Program-made: the position numbers and the translations under genes
In this document: piece after piece, positions 15,400 to 23,173 of the stretch
Position numbering within the stretch: the first letter of the stretch is position 1
Layout of the letters: each line of letters starts with the position of its first letter
From: UBA6136 sp044350805
GTDB taxonomy: Bacteria; Pseudomonadota; Gammaproteobacteria; Methylococcales; Methylococcaceae
DNA length: 64,000 bases
Assembly (NCBI GenBank): GCA_044350805.1
Contig: JBILGU010000009.1
Span: 1-64,000 of the forward strand
Reading direction: 5' to 3'
The notes under the pieces: model-generated
Told to the model about the DNA's origin: nothing
The model's database searches: none
Seen by the model: the letters and a program-made list of their open reading frames with translations, nothing else

Positions 15400-16374
15400 T
15401 CAGGCGACCTTGTCTGGAGGCGTCTCGCCGCGGAAAAAGGCGTCGAGGTTGTCGATCACTCTCATCCCCATGCCGGTGCGAGTTTCCTCGGTCGCACTGC
15501 CCAGATGCGGTAACAGGCTGACGTTATCAAGCGTCAGAAATCCTGGGTGCAGATGGGGTTCTCCTTCAAAGACATCAAGCCCTGCAGCTCGGATGCGTCG
15601 GGTTCGAAGTGCATCGATCAGAGCTTCACTATCAACAACGTCACCCCGAGCGGTGTTGATCAGAATGCCTTCGGGCTTCATCGCTTTCAGGCGGTCCTGA
15701 TTGATCAGGTGCCTGTTTTCGGCGCTTCCTGGGCAATGGAGAGAGACAAAATCTGAATCACCGAGCAACGATTCGAGGCTTTCTGCCTCCTGAGCATTGA
15801 ATGGGTCCAGATCAGCCTTTGATATCGGCTTTCTGCCTTTCACGAGGATCTTCATTCCAAAGCCAAAGTGCGCCCTTTGCGCAACGGCTTTTGCGATCCG
15901 CCCAAAGCCGATCAGTCCAAGGGTTTTTCCTGAAACTTTGGTACCTAAAAGATGCGTTGGATGCCACCCGGTCCACTGGCCTGCCCGGAGCAGGAATTCC
16001 CCCTCAGTGGCGCGACGTGCAGTCATCAAAAGGAGCAACAGGGCAATGTCAGCCGTACAGTCGGTCAGGACATCCGGGGTGTTGCTGACCACAATGCCAC
16101 GGGAGCGGGCAGTCGGCATATCGATGTGGTTATAGCCGACCCCAAAGTTACCAATGAAACGGCAACGCATAGGATCCTCGGAGAGGACTTCCGCCGTGAC
16201 GGGGTCAGTTACCGTGGGCAGAACAGCATCATAGTTCCGCATGGCGGCCTTGAGGGCCTCAACGCCCATGGGTTCGTTGAGTTCGTTGAGGGTGACCTGA
16301 TAGTGCTCGGACAGCCTCTTTTCGCAGGCTGCGGGCCAACGGCGCGTCACCAAAATGCGGGGAGTTGCGGTCAT
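15400..16374 (-). CDS. Hydroxypyruvate/glyoxylate reductase (D-2-hydroxyacid dehydrogenase)
   Basis: A 324-residue NAD(P)H-dependent reductase. Rossmann domain GLIGFGRIAKAVAQRA (~150), substrate/cofactor residues in ILINTARGDVVDSEALIDAL, Arg in the latter, and catalytic Glu and His in GLDVFEGEPHLHPGF and LLPHLGSATEET. The sequence is closest in style to GhrB/HprA proteins. It would reduce hydroxypyruvate to D-glycerate, or glyoxylate to glycolate. Its stop abuts the TTG start of glycerate kinase, and it lies 78 bases after the serine-glyoxylate aminotransferase with a perfect 15-bp hairpin between them. Confidence 0.92.
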   Translation of the reverse strand: MTATPRILVTRRWPAACEKRLSEHYQVTLNELNEPMGVEALKAAMRNYDAVLPTVTDPVTAEVLSEDPMRCRFIGNFGVGYNHIDMPTARSRGIVVSNTPDVLTDCTADIALLLLLMTARRATEGEFLLRAGQWTGWHPTHLLGTKVSGKTLGLIGFGRIAKAVAQRAHFGFGMKILVKGRKPISKADLDPFNAQEAESLESLLGDSDFVSLHCPGSAENRHLINQDRLKAMKPEGILINTARGDVVDSEALIDALRTRRIRAAGLDVFEGEPHLHPGFLTLDNVSLLPHLGSATEETRTGMGMRVIDNLDAFFRGETPPDKVA

Positions 16375-16404
16375 GGCCTTGATTCGATGGGGTCAGAAAG
16401 ATAA

Positions 16405-16441
16405 GGATCGGTGCATCACACTTCCAGTGATGCACCGATCC
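16405..16441 (-). terminator. Perfect 15-bp intercistronic hairpin
   Basis: GGATCGGTGCATCAC and its exact inverse complement are separated by a 7-base loop. It lies between the aminotransferase stop and the reductase start. On the minus strand only TTATCTTTCT follows, so termination would be partial. An attenuator or a processing/stability stem that reduces expression of the two downstream genes is as likely as a true terminator. Confidence 0.6.
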
Positions 16442-16451
16442 TGAATCGACG

Positions 16452-17639
16452 TCAGGCGCGAGGCGCGAGCGGGGTCGCCGTCTTTCGCCAGTACTCCGAA
16501 GCGGCTGCAATGCCGCTTCCTGGAGTGACTTTGATCCCAGCATCCAGGAGTGACATTTCAGAGCCGGCAATGGCGCTGGCCAGCATCAGTTCATTGAGGT
16601 CACCGAGATGGCCGATCCGGAAGACCTTGCCTAGAACTTCGCTCAGGCCTGCACCGAGTGAGAGGTTGTAGCGATGGTAGGCGTAATGCATCACATCACG
16701 TGCATCGAAACCTTCTGGAACGATGATGGCCGTAACGCTGTTGGAGTACCACTTGGGATCCTTGGCACACATCTCAAGACCCCACGCCCGCACTGCACAG
16801 CGAACGCCTTCAGCCAGACGCGCGTGACGCTTCCAGACATTCTCCATGCCTTCTTCAAGCATGAGTTCCATGGCTTTCTTGAGGCCATGAAGCAGCGGGA
16901 TGGCCGGAGTGTAGGGGAAGTAACCGCCCGGGTTGTGAACGATATGGTCCTGGATGTCGAGGAAAGCCCGGTTGCACTGAGCCGTTTCGCGAGCCTTCAG
17001 TGCCTTTTGGCTGAAGCCCAAAAGACAGAGGCCTGCGGGCAACATGAAACCCTTCTGGGTGCCGGCAAGTCCGACGTCAACGCCCCAGTCGTCGAGACGA
17101 AACTCCAGCGAACCAATCGAAGAGACACCATCTACAAAGAAGAGGGCGGGGTGACCTGCGGTATCCAGCGCTTTGCGAACGCCCGGAAGATCGCTGGTCA
17201 CGCCGGTGGCCGTTTCATTGTGGCAGATCAGAAGGGCTTTGATTTCATGTCCCTTGTCTTCTTTGAGACGTGCTTCCAGATGATCCAGGGGAACGCCCTC
17301 GCCCCAGGGGACTTCGTAGAACTCAACGTCGAGTCCAAGGCGCTTAGCAAGATCAATCCAAAGATGCGAGAACTGTCCAAAACGGTAGGTCAGGACCTTG
17401 TCGCCGCGTGACAGGGTGTTGGTGATCGCAATTTCCCAGCCGGCGGTTCCTGTTGCAGGGAAAATGAAGCACTGACCCTTTTCGGTGTGAAAGATCTTCT
17501 TCAGATTTTCGAGGATCGGAGTGACGAGCTTCGGAAAGTTCGGTGAGCGATGGTCCTCGGAGGGAACATGCATGGCGCTCAGAACCGAATCAGGGATATT
17601 GGTGGGGCCGGGGATGTAAAGATGGTTGCGACCGGGCAT
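16452..17639 (-). CDS. Serine-glyoxylate aminotransferase
   Basis: A 395-residue class V PLP aminotransferase. It begins MPGRNHLYIPGPTNIPDSVL, the normal start. FPATGTAGWEIAITNTLSRG, FFVDGVSSIGSLEFRLDDWG and GLAGTQKGFMLPAGL carry the cofactor pocket and the PLP-binding Lys (TQKG). It transfers the amino group of serine to glyoxylate, giving hydroxypyruvate and glycine, in the serine cycle of methylotrophs and in photorespiratory (C2) salvage. With the downstream reductase and glycerate kinase it forms a serine to hydroxypyruvate to glycerate to 3PG route. Divergent from the lipocalin gene across ~200 bases. Confidence 0.94.
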   Translation of the reverse strand: MPGRNHLYIPGPTNIPDSVLSAMHVPSEDHRSPNFPKLVTPILENLKKIFHTEKGQCFIFPATGTAGWEIAITNTLSRGDKVLTYRFGQFSHLWIDLAKRLGLDVEFYEVPWGEGVPLDHLEARLKEDKGHEIKALLICHNETATGVTSDLPGVRKALDTAGHPALFFVDGVSSIGSLEFRLDDWGVDVGLAGTQKGFMLPAGLCLLGFSQKALKARETAQCNRAFLDIQDHIVHNPGGYFPYTPAIPLLHGLKKAMELMLEEGMENVWKRHARLAEGVRCAVRAWGLEMCAKDPKWYSNSVTAIIVPEGFDARDVMHYAYHRYNLSLGAGLSEVLGKVFRIGHLGDLNELMLASAIAGSEMSLLDAGIKVTPGSGIAAASEYWRKTATPLAPRA

Positions 17640-17852
17640 CGGGGATTCCTTGCTTCAGAGTGGCTGTAAAAGAGGAGGGTCAGCGCTTTTCAGATCGATG
17701 GCAGCTGTCCGCGGAACCTGAGATGATGCCATATCGGAGCCTCGATCTTCAAGGAGAGTGGCCGGAAAAGAGCACCGAGATCAGGCAGTTATGGCGCATT
17801 TTTGGAGCTCCGATAGGCGAATTCAAACTGGGTTAACGTACAGGTGAGAGTC

Positions 17853-18419
17853 ATGGAACGTCTTTTAGGATGGTTTTTCGATCGGAAAAGGGTGCTTTCC
17901 ATGGTGGTAGGCGTCCTGATGGCTGGCTGTTCCACCACGCCCCCGCTTGGGGTTCACCCGGTGACGCCGTTTGTCGTCGATCGCTATTTGGGGACCTGGT
18001 TTGAGATCGCGCGCTTGGATCATCGGTTCGAAGAGGGGCTCACCGATATTCATGCGACCTACAGTCTTGAGGACGATGGCTCGGTCAAGGTTTTGAACCG
18101 GGGAAAACAGGTTTCAAACGGCCAGTGGCGCGAGGCGGTTGGCAAGGCCTTGTTTACGGGAAAGCGGGATGAGGGCTCCCTTAAGGTCAGCTTCTTTGGT
18201 CCTTTCTATGGAGGCTACCATGTGGCCGCATTGGATCCGGATTATCGCTGGTCTCTTGTGGTGGGGCCTGATCGCGACTACTTCTGGATCCTTAGTCGGG
18301 ACCCTCGCATTTCACCGGAACTGCGCGATCAGTTGATCCTGAGAGCTCAGACGCTGGGAATTGCGACCGATCGCCTGATCTGGACACCTCAGCAGGGTAA
18401 AGACGAAAAAACCCCGTGA
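17853..18419 (+). CDS. blc: Bacterial lipocalin, outer-membrane lipoprotein (Blc-like)
   Basis: A 188-residue lipoprotein. Signal with lipobox LMAGC (Cys ~residue 26 from the ATG), then the lipocalin motif VDRYLGTWFEIARLDHRFEEG, the variable strands and RDYFWILSRDPRISPELRDQLI. Blc-type proteins bind lysophospholipids and fatty acids at the outer membrane. A GTG nine bases upstream is possible, but the AGGTGAGAG before the ATG fits a ribosome-binding site for 17853. The stop overlaps the GTG of the next gene (GTGA). Confidence 0.9.
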   Translation: MERLLGWFFDRKRVLSMVVGVLMAGCSTTPPLGVHPVTPFVVDRYLGTWFEIARLDHRFEEGLTDIHATYSLEDDGSVKVLNRGKQVSNGQWREAVGKALFTGKRDEGSLKVSFFGPFYGGYHVAALDPDYRWSLVVGPDRDYFWILSRDPRISPELRDQLILRAQTLGIATDRLIWTPQQGKDEKTP

Positions 18420-19186
18420 CCCGATTCAATCGTTTCATCGGGATTGATTATTCAGGGGCCGCCACCCCGGTTACACCATTACCTGGGCTTCGTATTTTCG
18501 AAGCTCGGGGTGTAGAGAGTCCCTTGGAGGTGCGACCTGAGAAAAATTTGGCTCGGCACTGGACCCGTCAGGGCGTTGCGGAGTGGATTTTGGATGCTGT
18601 CCTGACCGGAGAGCCTCTTCTGATCGGGATTGATCACGGGTTTTCATTTCCAGCGACCTATTTTGATCGCTATGGTCTGAGCAGTGACTGGCGTCTTTTT
18701 CTCATGGACTTTTGCCGCCATTGGCCGACCGATCAAAAGGAAACGACGGTGCGCTCCTTGCGAGAGGGAAATCCTCGGAGTGGCGACAGCAAGGCGCGCC
18801 GTCATATCGAGATTCTGGCCAAGGCCAAGTCGGTCTTTCATTTTGACGTGCCAGGCTCTGTGGCTTCATCCACTCATGCAGGCCTGCCCTGGCTGTTCTG
18901 GCTTCGGCAAAAGGCTGGGGCGTCTCTTCACTTCTGGCCTTATGACGGAACGACCGTACCGCAAGGACGCAGTGTTATTGCGGAGGCCTATCCAGCCCTG
19001 TGGTTCCGATCGGGCTGTCCCGAGAACTGGTCCAGAGATCAGTGGGATGCATTTTTGATTGCAGAGGCTCTTGCGGGCGCGGCGCGGTCCGGATTGCTCT
19101 GTTCCTGGCTCACGCCGCAATGGCCCGAGCACCTCAACGAGGTGATTGAAAGAGAAGGCTGGATCCTGGGATTCAGCCGGAGCTAG
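18416..19186 (+). CDS. DUF429-like protein, predicted RNase H-like fold
   Basis: A 256-residue cytosolic protein. The start TRFNRFIGIDYSGAATP and the later LLIGIDHGFSFPATYFD are typical of the DUF429 group of RNase-H-fold predicted nucleases or kinases. RSVIAEAYPALWFR and RDQWDAFLIAEALA continue that pattern, with Asp residues that could be metal ligands. No biochemical function can be assigned. It starts at GTG overlapping the lipocalin stop, so it is probably cotranscribed with it. Its 3' end overlaps the convergent mtnP gene end by four bases. Confidence 0.65.
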   Translation: MTRFNRFIGIDYSGAATPVTPLPGLRIFEARGVESPLEVRPEKNLARHWTRQGVAEWILDAVLTGEPLLIGIDHGFSFPATYFDRYGLSSDWRLFLMDFCRHWPTDQKETTVRSLREGNPRSGDSKARRHIEILAKAKSVFHFDVPGSVASSTHAGLPWLFWLRQKAGASLHFWPYDGTTVPQGRSVIAEAYPALWFRSGCPENWSRDQWDAFLIAEALAGAARSGLLCSWLTPQWPEHLNEVIEREGWILGFSRS

Positions 19187-19926
19187 GACTTCTCGAACCA
19201 GTTCTGAAGCACCCCAAAGAGCTTGCTCATGCCGACTTCCAGATGGGCATGAATTTCCTCCAGCGTAATCTCGCCGGCCTGTTTGCCGGCGGCCCAATTG
19301 GCGACGACAGCAAAACAGGCGTATTCCAGTCCTGCCTCTCGTGCCAGACACGCTTCGGGCATTCCCGTCATGCCGACCAGGTCGCACCCATCCTGCTCCA
19401 TCCGACGAATTTCTGCGGGAGTTTCAAGCCGCGGGCCCTGGGTACATCCATAAACGCCGGTCGGAACCAGAGGAATTCCCGTCCCCTCAGCCGCCGCGAT
19501 CAGGCTCTCTCGAAGGGTCGGGGTGTAGGGATGCGTGAAATCGATATGAACGACCTCATCCAAATCATCCTCATGAAAGGTCTGGTGGCGTCCATAGGTG
19601 TAGTCAATGATCTGGTCGGGGATGGCGAGGACTTGTGGCCCCATGTTCGGGGTAATTCCACCCACTGCAGCCACGGCGACCACACGCTGAATGCCGACGG
19701 ATTTGAGGGCCCAGAGATTGGCCCGATAGTTCACCTTGTGGGGCGGAATAACGTGGGGATTGCCGTGCCGTGCCAGAAAGGTGACGGGGTGTCCAAAGAG
19801 GGTCCCATGTTGAAGCGGTGCTGAGGGTGCGCCATATGGGGTTTCAATCCACTCCTCACGGAGCAGAGAAAATCGGTCCGGGTGGGTCAGCCCCGTCCCG
19901 CCAATGATGGCTGTCGTAAAGTCCAT
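19183..19926 (-). CDS. S-methyl-5'-thioinosine (or thioadenosine) phosphorylase
   Basis: A 247-residue PNP/MTAP-family enzyme. MDFTTAIIGGTGL is the start, with the phosphate loop GG-T-G, RHGNPHVIPPHKVNYRANLW and ATPAEI-type PRLETPAEIRRM. In the base-recognition segment it has AVVANWAAG, i.e. Asn where adenosine-specific MTAPs have Asp. In this superfamily Asn at that place favours 6-oxopurines, so a methylthioinosine phosphorylase is likelier than an MTAP. Neighbouring hpt would recycle the hypoxanthine released. A longer start at 20007 would overlap hpt and is rejected. The substrate preference is inference. Confidence 0.82.
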   Translation of the reverse strand: MDFTTAIIGGTGLTHPDRFSLLREEWIETPYGAPSAPLQHGTLFGHPVTFLARHGNPHVIPPHKVNYRANLWALKSVGIQRVVAVAAVGGITPNMGPQVLAIPDQIIDYTYGRHQTFHEDDLDEVVHIDFTHPYTPTLRESLIAAAEGTGIPLVPTGVYGCTQGPRLETPAEIRRMEQDGCDLVGMTGMPEACLAREAGLEYACFAVVANWAAGKQAGEITLEEIHAHLEVGMSKLFGVLQNWFEKS

Positions 19927-19939
19927 TTTTCCCCCGGTC

Positions 19940-20491
19940 CTAATAGATCGTCCGGCAGGCGAAGATGCCCGGCCAGTTGCGAAGATAGCCCTTGTAGTCG
20001 AGTCCAAAACCGAAAAGGTAGCGGTTTTCAGTCACCAGCCCCACATGGTCGGCCTGATAGGGCTTGATCCGGCCCAAATCCTTATCCACCAGGACGGCAC
20101 TCACAATCTGTTTAGCCCCTTTCTGTTCCAGATAGCGATGGATCTCGGCCAAAGTAATCCCCTCGTCGAGGATGTCATCCAGAACGAGAATCGTGCGACC
20201 CTCAACGGCGATCTTGGGCTCCACCTGCCATTGCATGGTGCTCCCAGCCGTGGCTCCCTGATAACGACCCGCCTTGATCGAATCCAGTTCGAGCGGGAAG
20301 GGAAGGTGAAGCAAAAGTTCGCTGGTAAAGAAGATGCCGCCGTTAAGGACACTGAGGACCAACGGGTTCTCCTCTTTCAGGCGTGCCGTGATGTCATGGC
20401 CCATGCGTTCAATCGCTGTCCTGACCGCACTGAGGTCATGGAGACATTCGGCTTCTTCCGTCACCTGACGTATTTCTTGAGTGAGGTCCAT
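19940..20491 (-). CDS. hpt: Hypoxanthine-guanine phosphoribosyltransferase
   Basis: A 183-residue PRTase. The PRPP-binding motif is ILVLDDILDEGITL (~residue 100), with SVLNGGIFFTSELL and a C-terminal DYKGYLRNWPGIFA. It converts hypoxanthine/guanine plus PRPP to IMP/GMP. It starts at the last base of nagZ (overlap at 20491) and is followed by the methylthioinosine phosphorylase 13 bases later. The cluster order nagZ-hpt-phosphorylase matches a known gammaproteobacterial arrangement and supports purine salvage of methylthioinosine-derived hypoxanthine. Confidence 0.93.
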   Translation of the reverse strand: MDLTQEIRQVTEEAECLHDLSAVRTAIERMGHDITARLKEENPLVLSVLNGGIFFTSELLLHLPFPLELDSIKAGRYQGATAGSTMQWQVEPKIAVEGRTILVLDDILDEGITLAEIHRYLEQKGAKQIVSAVLVDKDLGRIKPYQADHVGLVTENRYLFGFGLDYKGYLRNWPGIFACRTIY

Positions 20492-21510
20492 TAGGCTCTA
20501 GCGGCAAGTCGGCTCAGTCGAGCGGAAAGGGATTTGTAGGCCCGGTTCGCGTCCAGATGCGCACGGTCGAACCGGGTCCGACCCCGGAAACGTTCGAGAC
20601 GCTGACTGCGCAAGGGATCCAACGGGAAGTTTGAAAGGCTTTCGAGGACCTCATCGGCAGCGCCTGGGGCATTACAAACGAGAATCATGTCGCAGCCCGC
20701 ATCAAGCGCCATTTTGGCCCGGTCCGGATAGCCGCCTGCGAATGCAGCTCCGGCCATCGAAAGGTCATCACTGAAGATGGCCCCCTCAAATCCCAGACGT
20801 GTTCGGAGAACGTCTTGGATCCAGAACCTCGAAAAGCCCGCAGGTTGAGAATCGAGGGCTGAATAGATGACGTGAGCCGGCATGAGCCCTTCAAGCCCCT
20901 GGCCGATCAATGTGCGAAAGGGAACCAGGTCCCTCGATTCGAGGGCTTCAAAGTCACGGGGGTCCACCGGCAGGGCCTTGTGTGAGTCTTCAACAACACC
21001 GCCATGGCCTGGAAAATGTTTTCCGACGGCCGCCATGCCGGCACTGCGCATGCCCGTCATGAATCGTCCGGCCATCCGGGTCACGGTAAAAGGGTCGGTG
21101 CCAAAGGCCCGGTCGCCGATGACCTGACTGATCCCTGACTCCACATCAAGGACCGGTGCAAAGCTAAAGTCGATGCCCACCGCGCGCAGCTCTGCCGCCA
21201 TGAGCCAGCCGGCGCCTTCGGCCAGATCCTCATCGCCCTCACCGGCATAGACACTGGCTGGGGGAAGCCGGGTGAAACCCTCACGAAAGCGCTGCACGCG
21301 ACCCCCCTCGTGATCGACAGCGATCAGAAGTTCAGGACGGATGGACCGAATCTCGGCAATCAGCGCGGTGATCTGTTCAATGGATTCATAATTCCTTCGA
21401 AAAAGGATGATGCCGCCTGCAGCAGGATGTTGGAGTCGTTCGCGCTCAATGGCATCCACTGCATAGAGACCGACATCGATCATGACGGGTCCGCAAGACA
21501 TGGGTTTCAT
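20491..21510 (-). CDS. nagZ: Beta-N-acetylhexosaminidase (peptidoglycan recycling)
   Basis: A 339-residue family GH3 enzyme, cytoplasmic, releasing GlcNAc from anhydromuropeptides. The hallmark KHFPGHGGVVEDSHKALP is present (GH3 His/Asp loop), along with the nucleophile region GAIFSDDLSMAGA and GGIILFRRNYES near the start. No signal peptide. It overlaps hpt downstream and follows the DUF1244 gene by 12 bases, so the four genes 21861 to 19183 probably form one operon. Confidence 0.95.
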   Translation of the reverse strand: MKPMSCGPVMIDVGLYAVDAIERERLQHPAAGGIILFRRNYESIEQITALIAEIRSIRPELLIAVDHEGGRVQRFREGFTRLPPASVYAGEGDEDLAEGAGWLMAAELRAVGIDFSFAPVLDVESGISQVIGDRAFGTDPFTVTRMAGRFMTGMRSAGMAAVGKHFPGHGGVVEDSHKALPVDPRDFEALESRDLVPFRTLIGQGLEGLMPAHVIYSALDSQPAGFSRFWIQDVLRTRLGFEGAIFSDDLSMAGAAFAGGYPDRAKMALDAGCDMILVCNAPGAADEVLESLSNFPLDPLRSQRLERFRGRTRFDRAHLDANRAYKSLSARLSRLAARA

Positions 21511-21522
21511 CGATGCGGGACC

Positions 21523-21861
21523 CTACTGCTGCTGAGCTTGCTGCGCCTGCCGGCGCTTGAAGGCTTCAAGCTGTTCGGGCGTGGCTTCCTTCTGATGTTG
21601 GGTTTTCCATTCCGCGTAAGGCATGCCATAGACGGCCTGAAGGGCTTCTTCGTAGTCGGTCTCGATGCCTAGGTCCTTGGCCGCTGCGGCATACCATTTG
21701 GCAAGGCAATTGCGGCAGAAATCGGCAGTCAGCATCAGCTCAATATTCTGCACCTCGTTATGCGACTGGAGGTGCGCGATCAGGCGCCGGAATGCGGCGG
21801 CTTCAATTTCAGTGCGTTGCTGTGTGTCCATCGGGCTCAGGGGTTGGGGCTGACGGGCCAT
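21523..21861 (-). CDS. DUF1244 family protein
   Basis: A 112-residue protein whose centre reads AAFRRLIAHLQSHNEVQNIELMLTADFCRNCLAKWY with GIETDYEEALQAVYGMPYAEWK, the DUF1244 signature including the CxxC. The family is common in proteobacteria without a known role. The C-terminus is Gln/Ala-rich and may be disordered. The start at 21861 adds ten residues before an internal ATG at 21831 (MDTQQRTEIE); which is used is unclear. It leads the nagZ-hpt-phosphorylase operon. Confidence 0.85.
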   Translation of the reverse strand: MARQPQPLSPMDTQQRTEIEAAAFRRLIAHLQSHNEVQNIELMLTADFCRNCLAKWYAAAAKDLGIETDYEEALQAVYGMPYAEWKTQHQKEATPEQLEAFKRRQAQQAQQQ

Positions 21862-22024
21862 CCAATAAGGGGTTGTCCGGAGTCAACTGGGGTATAATGG
21901 CCAAAGTATACAGGACCAAGGGGGTCGCCCCCGATAACCCAAGCCCATTTCAAGTTCAAACTGACTTACGGATTCTGAAGGTCCAGAGCCAAGCCATCCG
22001 TCTGCGATTCAATTCCCATATCCC

Positions 22025-22570
22025 ATGAAATTACTGGTCGATTTCTTTCCGATCGTGCTCTTTTTTGCCGCCTACAAGATGGCGGATATCTATGTTGCAA
22101 CCTTGGCTGCCATGGTCGGGGCGGTCCTACAGGTGGGCTATACCTGGCTCAGGACGCGACGTTTTGAAACCATGCATCTCGTCTCTTTGGTTTTGATCGT
22201 GGTGTTTGGTGGGGCAACCTGGTTTCTTCGCGATCCGACCTTCATCAAGTGGAAACCCACGGTCCTGAACTGGTTGTTTGCCGTGGTGTTCCTCGGTAGT
22301 CAGTGGATCGGGAGTGCTCCGATCATTCAGCGGATGATGGGGAGTCAGTTAGTTCTTCCCGCGGCCATCTGGCGCCGTCTCAATCTTGCCTGGACGGTTT
22401 ATTTTGTGATCATTGGTGCCGTCAATCTTTACGTGGCGTTCAACTACGAAGAGAGTGTCTGGGTCAATTTCAAGCTCTTTGGCATGCTGGGACTGACATT
22501 TGCCTTTGTACTTCTTCAGTCCTTCTTTCTCGCAAAGCACATGCCTTCTGAAGCGGCAGCAAAGGATTAA
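22025..22570 (+). CDS. yciB: Inner-membrane septation protein A homologue (YciB/IspZ)
   Basis: A 181-residue protein with about five or six transmembrane helices, beginning MKLLVDFFPIVLFFAAYKM, the typical YciB start. QWIGSAPIIQRMMG, LNLAWTVYFVIIGAVNLYVA and WVNFKLFGMLGLTFAFVLLQ are conserved. YciB contributes to envelope integrity and cell length in enterics. It opens a + strand run yciB-yciI-bolA-parvulin in which stop and start codons nearly touch or overlap. A TATAAT lies at 21893-21898 but no convincing -35 is at normal spacing. Confidence 0.93.
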   Translation: MKLLVDFFPIVLFFAAYKMADIYVATLAAMVGAVLQVGYTWLRTRRFETMHLVSLVLIVVFGGATWFLRDPTFIKWKPTVLNWLFAVVFLGSQWIGSAPIIQRMMGSQLVLPAAIWRRLNLAWTVYFVIIGAVNLYVAFNYEESVWVNFKLFGMLGLTFAFVLLQSFFLAKHMPSEAAAKD

Positions 22571-22573
22571 ACG

Positions 22574-22876
22574 ATGCTATTTGCCATTGTTGCCGAAGAC
22601 CGTCCGGACAGCCTTGCGCTTCGATTGGGCGCTCGTCCTGACCATCTTGCAAGACTTGAGCAGCTTCAGGCGGAGGGCCGCCTGGTCCTTGCCGGGCCAT
22701 TTCCTGTGGTCGCCAGTGAGTCACCAGGCGCCCTGGGCTTCACCGGCAGTTTGATCGTGGCTGAGTTTGAGACTCTTGAGATGGCTCAGGTGTGGGCTCA
22801 ACAAGATCCTTATGTGGCCGCTGGAGTGTATTCCCACGTGACCATTAAACCCTTCAAGCAGGTGTTCCCCCAATGA
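22574..22876 (+). CDS. yciI: YciI family protein
   Basis: A 100-residue protein beginning MLFAIVAEDRPDSLALRLGARPDHLARL, with conserved His (PDHLARLEQL), GRLVLAGPF and DPYVAAGVYSHVTIKPFKQVF. This is the ferredoxin-like YciI fold related to muconolactone isomerases; catalytic function is unproven although a His/Asp pair is conserved. It is 3 bases after yciB and its end overlaps the bolA start by four bases (ATGA). Confidence 0.92.
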   Translation: MLFAIVAEDRPDSLALRLGARPDHLARLEQLQAEGRLVLAGPFPVVASESPGALGFTGSLIVAEFETLEMAQVWAQQDPYVAAGVYSHVTIKPFKQVFPQ

Positions 22877-23148
22877 GCGACCGTATTGACCGCATCCGTG
22901 CCAGCCTTGAGGCCGCACTGACCCCTACGGTGATCGAAATTCATGATGACTCGGCTGCCCATGCGGGCCATGCCGGCTCGGCGCATCACGGGGGCGGACA
23001 TTATTCTGCCCTGATTGTGAGCAGTCTTTTTGCTGGCAAAACGCTTGTTCAGCGACACCAGATGGTTTATCGGGCTCTTGGGAGTCTGATGCAAACCGAT
23101 ATCCATGCCTTGATCATCAAGGCGCATTCACCCGATGAAGTTCATTAA
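22873..23148 (+). CDS. BolA family protein
   Basis: A 91-residue BolA/IbaG-type protein. It starts MSDRIDRIRASLEAALTP, has the class-specific ALIVSSLFAGKTLVQRHQMVYRALGSLM, and the HALIIKAHSP end. The His in RHQMVY and the insertion His/Gly stretch AHHGGGHY fit BolA proteins that share iron-sulfur clusters with monothiol glutaredoxins. It overlaps yciI and precedes the parvulin by about 25 bases. Direct regulation is not visible. Confidence 0.93.
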   Translation: MSDRIDRIRASLEAALTPTVIEIHDDSAAHAGHAGSAHHGGGHYSALIVSSLFAGKTLVQRHQMVYRALGSLMQTDIHALIIKAHSPDEVH

Positions 23149-23173
23149 CCCAACCTCTAAAGGAATGACAGTT

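Noticed and set aside
16674..17411. 245-codon open frame opposite the serine-glyoxylate aminotransferase
   Set aside because: The minus-strand aminotransferase is clearly conserved over the same bases, so this frame is antisense.
21893..21898. TATAAT as promoter of yciB
   Set aside because: No suitable -35 at 16-18 bases upstream; the nearest TTGTCC is only 14 bases away, so I did not list it as a feature.
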